Source of the DNA: Lachnospiraceae bacterium
GTDB lineage: Bacteria; Bacillota_A; Clostridia; Lachnospirales; Lachnospiraceae
Direction of reading: 5' to 3'
Length of the DNA stretch: 21,539 nucleotides
Assembly: GCA_004556565.1 (NCBI GenBank)
Contig: SFGN01000045.1
Coordinates: 1 to 21,539 of the forward strand
Part shown: positions 16,343 through 21,539 of the stretch, in pieces
How the letters are laid out: every line of letters starts with the position of its first letter
How positions within the stretch are numbered: the first letter of the stretch is position 1
The notes under the pieces: model-generated
Told to the model about the DNA's origin: nothing
The model's database searches: none
The model's input: the letters and a program-made list of their open reading frames with translations, nothing else
Program-made: the position numbers and the translations under genes

Positions 16343-16410
16343 GGAACATCACGGATTCGAACCGGAACCCAGGGTACGCCCCTGTCCATCTGCCATTGAT
16401 GGTATACTCC
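16343..16410 (-). other. tRNA-like cloverleaf inside the large RNA
   Basis: The minus strand folds as a cloverleaf. The acceptor GGAGTAT/ATGTTCC has 7 pairs (two G.U). The D-like arm CATC/GATG has the loop AATGGCA with the GG pair. The anticodon-like arm CAGG/CCTG has the loop GGCGTAC. The T-like arm has the loop TTCGAAT, with the stem partly mismatched. Position 33 is G instead of U, position 8 is A, the variable loop is only about 2 nt and no CCA is encoded. A functional elongator tRNA is therefore doubtful. A tRNA mimic domain or a decayed tRNA is more likely. Confidence 0.45.
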
Positions 16411-16800
16411 ACATAAGCACTCCTTGTAAACTACCCGCGACCGCCCAGCGGTCAACCCATTACTTCCAGAGTGCAGCCCCGCAGCTGACCGACTACTGCA
16501 ATTACGGTCACTTTTATCCACTACAGGTTCAAGTTTTTAGCGGCTATATAGCTTTGCAGGACTTCAAGCCACTTCCAGGGTAGAAAATCAGCCGCCGACC
16601 GGTAAAAGCCAGCGGCCGTCAATTGTGGGAGGTTGCAATCCATACGCGCCGTTGTACCGATTGCGTGAGGGTTTCGGCCTCATATCCGTTGCCTTTTTGG
16701 TGAGGCGGTAACATAACCCTGAAGTAGACCGCCAAGTTCCGGCGCCTTAATACAATGTCCGTTCATTAGGGAAGGTGGAAGCACTGTTCAGTGATTCCAG

Positions 16801-16846
16801 TTTATACTATAACCTTTTGAATCGTGACATGTGTGACATTCGTGAC
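16801..16846 (-). promoter_or_regulatory. Iteron-controlled promoter: three 9-bp GTCAC repeats plus -10-like box
   Basis: Six bases after the regulator stop codon the minus strand has GTCAC at 16846-16842, 16837-16833 and 16828-16824, exactly 9 bp apart. TTATAGTATAAA follows at 16812-16801. There is no TTGACA-like -35, and the repeats cover that position. This is the layout of an activator-dependent promoter. The adjacent ArpU/RinA-like protein is the natural candidate to bind the repeats. It should drive the structured RNA and, if termination is overcome, genes beyond. Confidence 0.55.
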
Positions 16847-16851
16847 AAACT

Positions 16852-17286
16852 TTAATTTTCTCTCATGAATCTTTCAAATTCTTTCTTTACTCCATTTTCA
16901 GTCGCCTTTCTCCCTATTTTTTTTGCCACATCTGCCCATGTATACCCCTCAAAAATCTTATACTTAATGATCCGCTGCATTCTCTGGGGTATTGTATTCA
17001 GCCAAGCTTCTACCTGCACTTTGATCTCCTCCGCCCTGGCCTTGCGCTCCTCCAGCAGCCTCTCATACGCTGCCAGCGCTCCCGGATCCCTTACAGCCGA
17101 ATAAGCCATGCCATGAATCTTAAAGTTCTGTGCTGCATACGGGAAATCATGCATAGATCCTTTTACGGAATCCTGAATAATGGTTTTGCGTTGCTTTTTC
17201 ACCCGCCGGATATCCGCTTCTGTCTCCTTAATCAACTCGCACGAGTCAATGTATTGTTCCAATATTGTCTTGTCCAACGGCTTCAT
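16852..17286 (-). CDS. ArpU/RinA-like late-gene transcriptional regulator
   Basis: The ATG at 17286 sits right after a GGGGGAG that overlaps the upstream stop, giving 144 aa starting MKPLDKTILE. A GTG 12 codons earlier overlaps the preceding gene and is less likely. Residues 1-95 are helical and charged. Residues about 100-142 (RMQRIIKYKIFEGYTWADVAKKIGRKA) form a helix-turn-helix like sigma region 4, the signature of the ArpU/RinA family that switches on late or packaging genes in Gram-positive phages. The gene is the last of the middle block and is followed at once by the iteron promoter, which supports that job. Confidence 0.82.
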   Translation of the reverse strand: MKPLDKTILEQYIDSCELIKETEADIRRVKKQRKTIIQDSVKGSMHDFPYAAQNFKIHGMAYSAVRDPGALAAYERLLEERKARAEEIKVQVEAWLNTIPQRMQRIIKYKIFEGYTWADVAKKIGRKATENGVKKEFERFMREN

Positions 17287-17293
17287 CTCCCCC

Positions 17294-17659
17294 TCACACT
17301 CTCGTCTTATACGTCCGCTCACTGTTTAGATATTCTTCTTCCTTACGCTGTCTTCCTAACAACTGCCTGAGCTGATTTAACACCTTGCGGTTCTGGTCAT
17401 TATTGAAGAAGATCACAATCTGTTCCTGCCGTTTCATCTCGTCCTTATACCGTCTCCGGTCAGCCCGGCACTTATGCAGGCACGTGGCCGCCTTATTCCG
17501 TTCTTTGGAATTGGACGAAAACTCTATCTCATGCAAAAGATCAGTCTGCCTTTTTTCCTCCGTCTTAACATTTTCCTCTGCCAGATCATACAACTTCCTG
17601 CTTTCATCAACGAAATCTAGAAACTGTTTTATCTGCTCCGCCGGACTTTGCTGTCTCAT
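17294..17659 (-). CDS. Small coiled-coil phage protein of unknown function
   Basis: A 121-aa protein starting MRQQSPAEQI, with a strong GGAGGGGAGG eight bases upstream of the ATG, which supports this start despite a 53-nt overlap with the gene before. It is nearly all helix: AEENVKTEEKRQTDLLHE and the basic KCRADRRRYKDEMKRQEQ suggest a coiled coil, and it ends in KTRV. Conserved small genes of this type sit before ArpU-like regulators in Clostridia phages. I do not recognise a function. The stop overlaps the RBS of the regulator, so they are co-translated. Confidence 0.7.
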   Translation of the reverse strand: MRQQSPAEQIKQFLDFVDESRKLYDLAEENVKTEEKRQTDLLHEIEFSSNSKERNKAATCLHKCRADRRRYKDEMKRQEQIVIFFNNDQNRKVLNQLRQLLGRQRKEEEYLNSERTYKTRV

Positions 17660-17843
17660 CAGTTTTTCCTCCCCTCCAGATCGGCTCCCGTAGCCATGGA
17701 ACTGGACACGCTGCCGTATAGCAGTATGCCGGCATCGTCGCGCTGTGCGTCTTTGGCTTCGGGCCTTTCAGTATGTATTCCTGCTTCGCTGCCCTGGCCT
17801 GTGCTGCCCGGAGGGTCATTGCATGTTCATCTTTTCTATCCAT
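17607..17843 (-). CDS. Small hypothetical phage protein
   Basis: A 78-aa protein starting MDRKDEHAMT. The ATG has a textbook GGAGGAGG four bases upstream, and the frame overlaps both neighbours slightly. The N-terminal part is a basic helix (LRAAQARAAKQEYILKG). The middle is proline/cysteine/aromatic (PAYCYTAACPVPWL), possibly a small metal-binding or aromatic knob, and the end is Lys/Gly-rich. No family recognised. Confidence is moderate, because the C-terminal third overlaps the next gene. Confidence 0.5.
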   Translation of the reverse strand: MDRKDEHAMTLRAAQARAAKQEYILKGPKPKTHSATMPAYCYTAACPVPWLREPIWRGGKTDETAKSGGADKTVSRFR

Positions 17844-18000
17844 GGCGCCTCCTCCATACCAGATACGGGATCAACCAGATCGGCAATGCGACCGCGATCA
17901 CGATCTTAGCCATGACCTTACCCCAGTACTTTACGATCCTGCCGGATCTGCGCCGCGTGGCTGCCAGGCCGGATACCATCTCGTCCATCTGTCTAATCAT
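17836..18000 (-). CDS. 54-aa single-pass membrane protein
   Basis: The ATG at 18000 is preceded by GGGAGG with 5-nt spacing. The product is 54 aa: a short amphipathic start (MIRQMDEMVSG), a basic stretch (ATRRRSGRIVKYW), one hydrophobic segment at about residues 30-49 (MAKIVIAVALPIWLIPYLVW), and a basic end RRRHG. The charges on both sides leave topology open. It ends in TAG and overlaps the next start by 8 nt. The function is unknown. Small membrane proteins among middle genes can be superinfection-exclusion or host-takeover factors, but nothing here proves that. Confidence 0.6.
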   Translation of the reverse strand: MIRQMDEMVSGLAATRRRSGRIVKYWGKVMAKIVIAVALPIWLIPYLVWRRRHG

Positions 18001-18031
18001 CTTATCCTCCCTTCGTACAGAAAATATCAGT

Positions 18032-18484
18032 TTACTTGATGAAAACCAACCACCGGGTTTTGCCCCTCTGGTCTCCCAGCAATGGTTTTTTACTAAAAAC
18101 TTTTAACACCTTAGATAATTTTATTTGATCCTCATTCCATTTAAAGACCAGTAACCCATCCGGTTCCAGAACCCTCATGCACTCTGTAAATCCTTCTCTC
18201 AAATACTCTATCCAGTCTATCGGCAATATTCCATATTTCTTGGCCAACCAACTGCCAGTACCGGCATGAATCAAGTGTGGAGGGTCAAATACAACAACCT
18301 TAAAAGTATTGTCTTTGTATGGCATATCCCTGAAATCCATTTGTACATCGGGTTTTATCAGCAGTGTGCGTCCATCACACAGAGTTGTTTCCAGTTCTCG
18401 GTTGTCTGCGTAAATAACATCTGGATTCTGCCTGTCAAAATAAAACATCCGACTGCCACAACATGCATCTAATATCTTTTTCAT
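18032..18484 (-). CDS. Class I SAM-dependent methyltransferase, DPPH type
   Basis: A 150-aa protein starting MKKILDACCG, with AGAGGTGG before the ATG. Residues 5-14 (LDACCGSRMF) form the SAM-binding motif I, AD at 26-27 is a plausible acidic partner, and FDPPHL at 66-71 is the catalytic motif IV of amino-methyltransferases (D/N-P-P-Y/F/H). VLEPDGLLVFKW near 105-116 forms the following strand. At 150 aa it lacks a target-recognition domain, so it may methylate phage DNA with low specificity, or another substrate. The family is common in Lachnospiraceae prophages and may give anti-restriction protection. Confidence 0.8.
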   Translation of the reverse strand: MKKILDACCGSRMFYFDRQNPDVIYADNRELETTLCDGRTLLIKPDVQMDFRDMPYKDNTFKVVVFDPPHLIHAGTGSWLAKKYGILPIDWIEYLREGFTECMRVLEPDGLLVFKWNEDQIKLSKVLKVFSKKPLLGDQRGKTRWLVFIK

Positions 18485-18493
18485 GTACCACCT

Positions 18494-18619
18494 CTAAATC
18501 TTAATTTTCTGGATAATGTCGTTCTTCCAAATCATCTTCATTTTCACATTGTTGATGGACGCATTGACTCCCATCTCAACCTCTTTTAACACCCAACCCG
18601 ATTTCTTAACCTCCCTCAT
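18494..18619 (-). CDS. 41-aa basic small ORF
   Basis: The ATG at 18619 follows GAGGAGG, and the frame ends in TAG just before the methyltransferase RBS, filling the gap between two genes. It encodes 41 aa, mostly basic and hydrophobic in alternation (MREVKKSGWVLKEVEMG, then KMKMIWKNDI). No family recognised. The RBS and tight fit are the only evidence. Confidence 0.5.
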   Translation of the reverse strand: MREVKKSGWVLKEVEMGVNASINNVKMKMIWKNDIIQKIKI

Positions 18620-18632
18620 GGTCCTTACCTCC

Positions 18633-19070
18633 TCACTTGATGACCTCCACCAAAATGTCTATGCTCTTCTGGTATCGGTCTCTCATCTTCTTCGCCTGCT
18701 GGTATTCACTCTTGCTGGCTAAAGCTTCCCGTTTGGCAAATGCCACTTTTTCTCTGGCGGCCTTAAGGGCCTCCTTGTCCTGAGTGAATTCCGCGTAGCA
18801 TGGACTTTTCAAGCGTTCGTACTGCACTTCCGATTCCTTGTACTCAGTAAAGCCATCCACATACCTTTCCGCCCAGTATTCTGCGCACCTGTGCATCTTC
18901 GAAGCCTGGTCACGCAGCCACACAAGAATTTCCTGCCTGCGGCTGTCATCGATTCCGGACTCCTGCAGCATCTTAAACATTCTGCGGATTTTAGCCATGC
19001 CCGCGCCTTTAAAAAACTCCTCTGCACATATCCTCATGCTCCCATTAGGAATACTAAATTCTATCGTCAA
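18633..19070 (-). CDS. Hypothetical helical phage protein
   Basis: A 145-aa protein starting MTIEFSIPNG. Its ATG overlaps the helicase stop by 4 nt (ATGA), so the two were made to be co-translated. After a short beta start it is nearly all helix: IRRMFKMLQESG, then a long charged stretch DKEALKAAREKVAFAKREA and QQAKKMRDRYQKSIDIL, which look coiled-coil. I know no function. The coupling suggests a partner of the helicase or nuclease module. Confidence 0.7.
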   Translation of the reverse strand: MTIEFSIPNGSMRICAEEFFKGAGMAKIRRMFKMLQESGIDDSRRQEILVWLRDQASKMHRCAEYWAERYVDGFTEYKESEVQYERLKSPCYAEFTQDKEALKAAREKVAFAKREALASKSEYQQAKKMRDRYQKSIDILVEVIK

Positions 19071-20452
19071 TTCCGGTACCTCCTTATCCTCGCTTTCAAA
19101 CTCTCCATTACCCAGCTCTGCACATCGTCCTTCCGTTTCAAGGCTTCCATGACGTCCTCGTCGCGCGTGCCGCTACAGATCAGATGATGGATAATCACCT
19201 TCTCCTCCTGGCCCTGGCGGTGAAGGCGCTTATTCGCCTGGGTATATAACTCATAGTTCCATGTCAGTCCAAACCAGATTACGTGGTTTCCTCCCTGCTG
19301 GAGGTTCAGGCCGTAAGCACTGCTGGCGGGATGGGTAAGTAGAATATCGATCTTCCTGGCATTCCAGTTGTCCTCGTCCTGCGTTGTCTTAAGCTCCCTC
19401 ACCCGCAGTCCTGTTTTTTCCAGGGCCTTCAGGATCCGTGTCCGGTCATGCTGAAAGTTGTAGAAGACCAGGGCCGGTTTCCCCTGCAGGGATTCGATCA
19501 GCTCCATGAAGGCCTCAACCTTGCAGCCGTGAACCTCATGGACGCTGTGGTCCTCGTCGTACACGGCGCCATTTGCCAGCTGCAGAAGCTTATTGCTCAA
19601 TGCTGCCGCGCTGGTCACGCTGATCTCTTCCTCGTCCTCCGGCAGGGCCAGGACCATCACACGTTCCATGTCGTAATAAGCCTTGCTGGCCTTGCTGTCC
19701 AGCTCCACCGGGATCTCGTGGTACGTGATATCCGGCAGCTGTAAGTAATCCTCTGCCTTCATGCTGATGCAGATATCGGAGATTCGTTCCAGGATACTCC
19801 CCTCACTCCCAGGTTTCACTTCGTAGCTGTAGATCATGCCGTCAGCCCCGCGCTTGTCCGGCTGGAAGTACCGCTCCCGGAACTGGGTATATCTCTTCCC
19901 CAGGCGCTCTCCTCCGTCCAGCAGATACACCTGGGCCCATAAATCATCAAGTCCGTTGGGGGAAGGCGTTCCGGTCAGCTCCACCATGCGGTCTATGTAT
20001 CCGCCTACGCTCGCCAGCGCCTTGAACCGCTTCGCGGAATGGCTCTTAAAGCTGCTGGACTCATCGACTACCACCATGTCGAACGGCCATGCATTCCGGT
20101 AATAATCCACCAGCCATACCACATTCTCCCTGTTGATGATGTATAAGTCAGCCGGCGTGTTAAGCGCCCGGATCCGCTTCGTCTGGCTCCCCAGTACCGG
20201 CGATACGCGAAGCATTTTCGTGTGTTCCCACTTTGCAGCCTCTTTCGTCCAGGTTCCTTCTGCCACTTTTTTCGGGGCAATGATTAAAACCCGGCGGACC
20301 TGAAAACGATTATACTTAAGCTCCTTGACAGCTGTCAGCGTGGTGACTGTTTTCCCAAGGCCCTAACCCATATCAAGGAACAGGCCTAACTTCTTAACTC
20401 TTAAAATCTGGTCAATACAATGTTGTTGATAGGCGTGTGGCTTGAATATCAT
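19067..20452 (-). pseudogene. SNF2-type DEAD/DEAH helicase with in-frame amber codon inside Walker A
   Basis: The frame begins at the ATG at 20452, overlapping the HNH stop (ATGA), and runs 462 codons. Codon 30 is TAG (20365-20363) in the sequence LFLDMG-stop-GLGKTVTTL. Family members read DMGLGKT there, so GGT-TAG looks like a 6-nt insertion. Beyond it all SNF2 motifs are intact: VVVDESS (128-132 region), LTGTPSPN (160-167), LLTHPASSAYGLN and the motif VI QANKRLHRQGQ (405-415). Without readthrough only a 29-aa peptide is made. A GTG at 20266 could start a product lacking Walker A, but it has no RBS. Phage enzymes of this type act in replication or recombination beside VRR-NUC. Confidence 0.85.
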
Positions 20453-20913
20453 AGGGCATCACCTCCTTTATGTTCCCCGTGCCATCTGGCATGTTCAGCC
20501 TGGCTTTCAAATATCATCAAATTATCCGGATGATTGTTTCGTTTATTTCCATCGATATGATGTACGACTTCACCCGGCTTTAGTTGTCTCCCCAGCTTCA
20601 ACTCGGCAACCTTACGATGCGTGTGCACCCCGAATGATTTTGTATAAGATTTTCCTTCTCCTTTTCCTCTAAGAGCCATGCTTACTTTAGCCCTGGTAAA
20701 AAAGTTCATTCTTGACGGGTTTAATTCCTGATTTAACGCCGTCATATGGGCCGACATGTTCTCATAATTCTTGAGACTCTGATACCCTTCTGGGTTTTTA
20801 CTCTTGTTGGAAAATGCAGCCAAGCACTCACGAGAACAAAAATTATGAGGCTTTATTTTGCACGGATAAGTTCGGATTTCCTTTCCGCACCATGCACATA
20901 CCGCTGTAACCAT
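20449..20913 (-). CDS. HNH endonuclease with N-terminal zinc finger, likely free-standing homing type
   Basis: A 154-aa protein starting MVTAVCAWCG, with GGAGGAG nine bases upstream. The N-terminus has a four-Cys zinc knuckle (C6, C9, C26, C30). Residues about 110-145 hold the HNH_3-type core: GEVVHHIDGNKRNNHPDNL with the HH pair at 118-119, N127 and a final H. A basic linker with KSFGVHTHRK precedes it. Proteins like this are common as self-spreading homing endonucleases between phage genes. Here it splits the usual VRR-NUC/helicase pair and is coupled to the damaged helicase. Confidence 0.88.
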   Translation of the reverse strand: MVTAVCAWCGKEIRTYPCKIKPHNFCSRECLAAFSNKSKNPEGYQSLKNYENMSAHMTALNQELNPSRMNFFTRAKVSMALRGKGEGKSYTKSFGVHTHRKVAELKLGRQLKPGEVVHHIDGNKRNNHPDNLMIFESQAEHARWHGEHKGGDAL

Positions 20914-20919
20914 CTGCTA

Positions 20920-21252
20920 TCACTCCTCCTCGCCGCGTAACCGACATGCATTCCACTGCTCCTTCATGGATAATCTAAATTCGCAATCCTCCAGAAAATC
21001 CCTGACTTGCGACTCCCCATAAAGGATCTTAACATTCTGCTTCATTTTCCTAAGCCGATCGATCTGAACATTCTGTATCGCGCTCAGCCCGCCAGTTTCT
21101 GTTTTCAACTCCACAAATATCGGCTGCAGCCCCGGAAGAATTACGATCCGGTCGGGTACCCCATCATTGCCAGGGCTTACCCACTTATAGGCGCGGCCGC
21201 CCAACTTTCTGACCTCTGTCACTAATATCTTCTCAATGTCTTTTTCCAGCAT
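20920..21252 (-). CDS. VRR-NUC domain nuclease
   Basis: A 110-aa protein starting MLEKDIEKIL. It is a minimal PD-(D/E)XK-type VRR-NUC domain: E3, the GVPDR motif with D34, VELK with E48 and K50, and S57-x-x-Q60. These residues form the metal site, and the length is normal for phage stand-alone members. It probably resolves branched or flap DNA during replication/recombination, usually paired with an SNF2 helicase. It starts 3 nt after the upstream stop. Confidence 0.9.
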   Translation of the reverse strand: MLEKDIEKILVTEVRKLGGRAYKWVSPGNDGVPDRIVILPGLQPIFVELKTETGGLSAIQNVQIDRLRKMKQNVKILYGESQVRDFLEDCEFRLSMKEQWNACRLRGEEE

Positions 21253-21255
21253 GTC

Positions 21256-21525
21256 TTATCCTCCAAATAATTCTTTGCACTTTGACGCCCAAATATCTTC
21301 CGGTGGTATCGAGTTTTTCCATTCCCACAGATATTCACCTTCTGTTTGTTTGGATTTAATATTCAATCGCTTCCTGGCTTCTTTTATTTCCGACCGACGT
21401 AATCCAGGGAAATGCCCTTTTACCTCGGCAAGAATACTTTTCGCTGGAATCCCGTCCTTGACTGTATGCTCAGAAAAATACTTTGACAGCAATATCTCCG
21501 CGCATAAAATATTCATCTCGTCCAC
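21256..21525 (-). CDS. Small hypothetical protein, DNA-binding-like
   Basis: An 89-aa protein from a GTG at 21525, with GGAGG nine bases upstream at the window edge. An in-frame ATG three codons later has a poorer spacing. The middle (KDGIPAKSILAEVKGHFPGLRRSEIKEARKRLNIKSKQ) reads like a helix-turn-helix of the type seen in small phage or primosome-related proteins. The end is WEWKNSIPPEDIWASKC. No specific family recognised. It opens the nuclease/helicase block. Confidence 0.65.
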   Translation of the reverse strand: MDEMNILCAEILLSKYFSEHTVKDGIPAKSILAEVKGHFPGLRRSEIKEARKRLNIKSKQTEGEYLWEWKNSIPPEDIWASKCKELFGG

Positions 21526-21539
21526 TTATACCGACCTCC

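Larger units (their letters stand above)
16281..16799 (-). ncRNA. Large structured noncoding RNA (about 515 nt), candidate ornate phage RNA
   Basis: Between the regulator gene and the ATPase there is about 600 nt without a credible gene. The minus strand begins after a -10-like box and ends in a GAAA-loop terminator. Many perfect helices can be drawn: a 5' hairpin at 16799-16776 (TGGAA/TTCCA, then CACT/AGTG with GAAC loop), GGCGGT/ACCGCC (16733-16728 with 16709-16704), GCAATC/GATTGC (16664-16659 with 16640-16635), TGACCG/CGGTCA (16510-16505 with 16491-16486), GCACTC/GAGTGC (16474-16469 with 16422-16417) enclosing GACCGC-TGG-GCGGTC (16453-16439), and a tRNA-like cloverleaf near the 3' end. Length, phage context and a tRNA-like neighbour recall the ROOL/GOLLD class of large phage RNAs, but I cannot confirm membership. 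Confidence 0.6.
1..21539. mobile_element. Partial temperate phage/prophage, siphovirus, A118/SPP1-like head-tail module
   Basis: The whole window is phage. The order TerL, portal, minor capsid, scaffold, major capsid, connector set, tail tube, Gp15, tape measure, tail tip is the classic one for Firmicutes siphoviruses. All genes are on the minus strand with start/stop overlaps. No integrase, repressor, holin, endolysin or attachment site is visible, so neither end of the element is inside the window. The temperate lifestyle is inferred from the gene families and not shown directly. Confidence 0.95.

Noticed and set aside
16343..16410. Amber suppressor tRNA that could rescue the helicase
   Set aside because: The anticodon-like loop is GGCGTAC, which does not contain CTA, and the tRNA features are degenerate.
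16249..16521. 90-aa minus-strand frame overlapping the RNA 3' half, its terminator and the ATPase leader
   Set aside because: No RBS at its start, low-complexity unfamiliar product, and it runs through the tRNA-like element and the terminator hairpin. The structured RNA explains the interval better.
16824..16846. Start of a CRISPR-like repeat array
   Set aside because: The repeats are only 5 bases with 9-bp spacing and three copies. They are better read as protein-binding iterons.
18494..20365. Genetic-code change with TAG read as sense
   Set aside because: TAG ends several well-supported genes here (for example at 7003-7005 and the small ORFs at 18494 and 17836), so it is an ordinary stop in this phage.

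Overview
The window is part of a Siphoviridae-type temperate phage or prophage from a Gram-positive host. The most likely host is a gut Clostridia/Lachnospiraceae bacterium. Evidence for this is the A118/SPP1-like head-tail gene order, strong AGGAGG-type ribosome binding sites, TTG/GTG starts, and protein families typical of that group (Gp15, Gp20 scaffold, minor capsid families, PBSX-type terminase). Every convincing gene is on the minus strand, so transcription runs from high to low coordinates. No integrase, repressor, lysis gene or attachment site is present, so both phage ends lie outside the window.

Early/middle region, about 21.5 to 16.85 kb: a small unknown protein, a VRR-NUC nuclease, an HNH endonuclease, an SNF2-type helicase with an in-frame amber codon inside its Walker A motif, an unknown protein, a 41-aa ORF, a DPPH-type methyltransferase, a 54-aa membrane protein, two further small proteins, and an ArpU/RinA-like regulator with a sigma-region-4-like HTH. 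Several of these small genes are supported mainly by strong RBSs and tight packing.

Accessory segment, about 16.85 to 14.53 kb: right after the regulator come three 9-bp iterons and a -10-like box. An approximately 515-nt stretch without a gene follows. It is rich in perfect long-range helices, carries a tRNA-like cloverleaf near its 3' end and finishes at a GAAA-loop intrinsic terminator. I read this as a free-standing large structured RNA. Next is an AT-rich P-loop NTPase gene resembling the Sll1717/FunZ-type ATPases, a likely moron or defence cargo. Two tandem intrinsic terminators then sit directly in front of the terminase.

Late region, 14.53 kb to the left edge: a TerS-like domain fused to TerL, an A118-type portal, a minor capsid protein carrying a C-terminal JAMM/RadC-like module, a 47-aa TTG-start ORF, Gp20-type scaffold, major capsid protein, four connector/completion proteins, major tail protein, two tail-assembly proteins, the 931-aa tape measure protein, a small tail protein, and the first 452 codons of a large tail-tip protein that runs off the window.

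The points most worth following up are the large RNA with its iteron promoter, the ATPase cassette, the terminator pair before TerL, the amber codon in the helicase, and the JAMM-type capsid fusion with its small downstream ORF.
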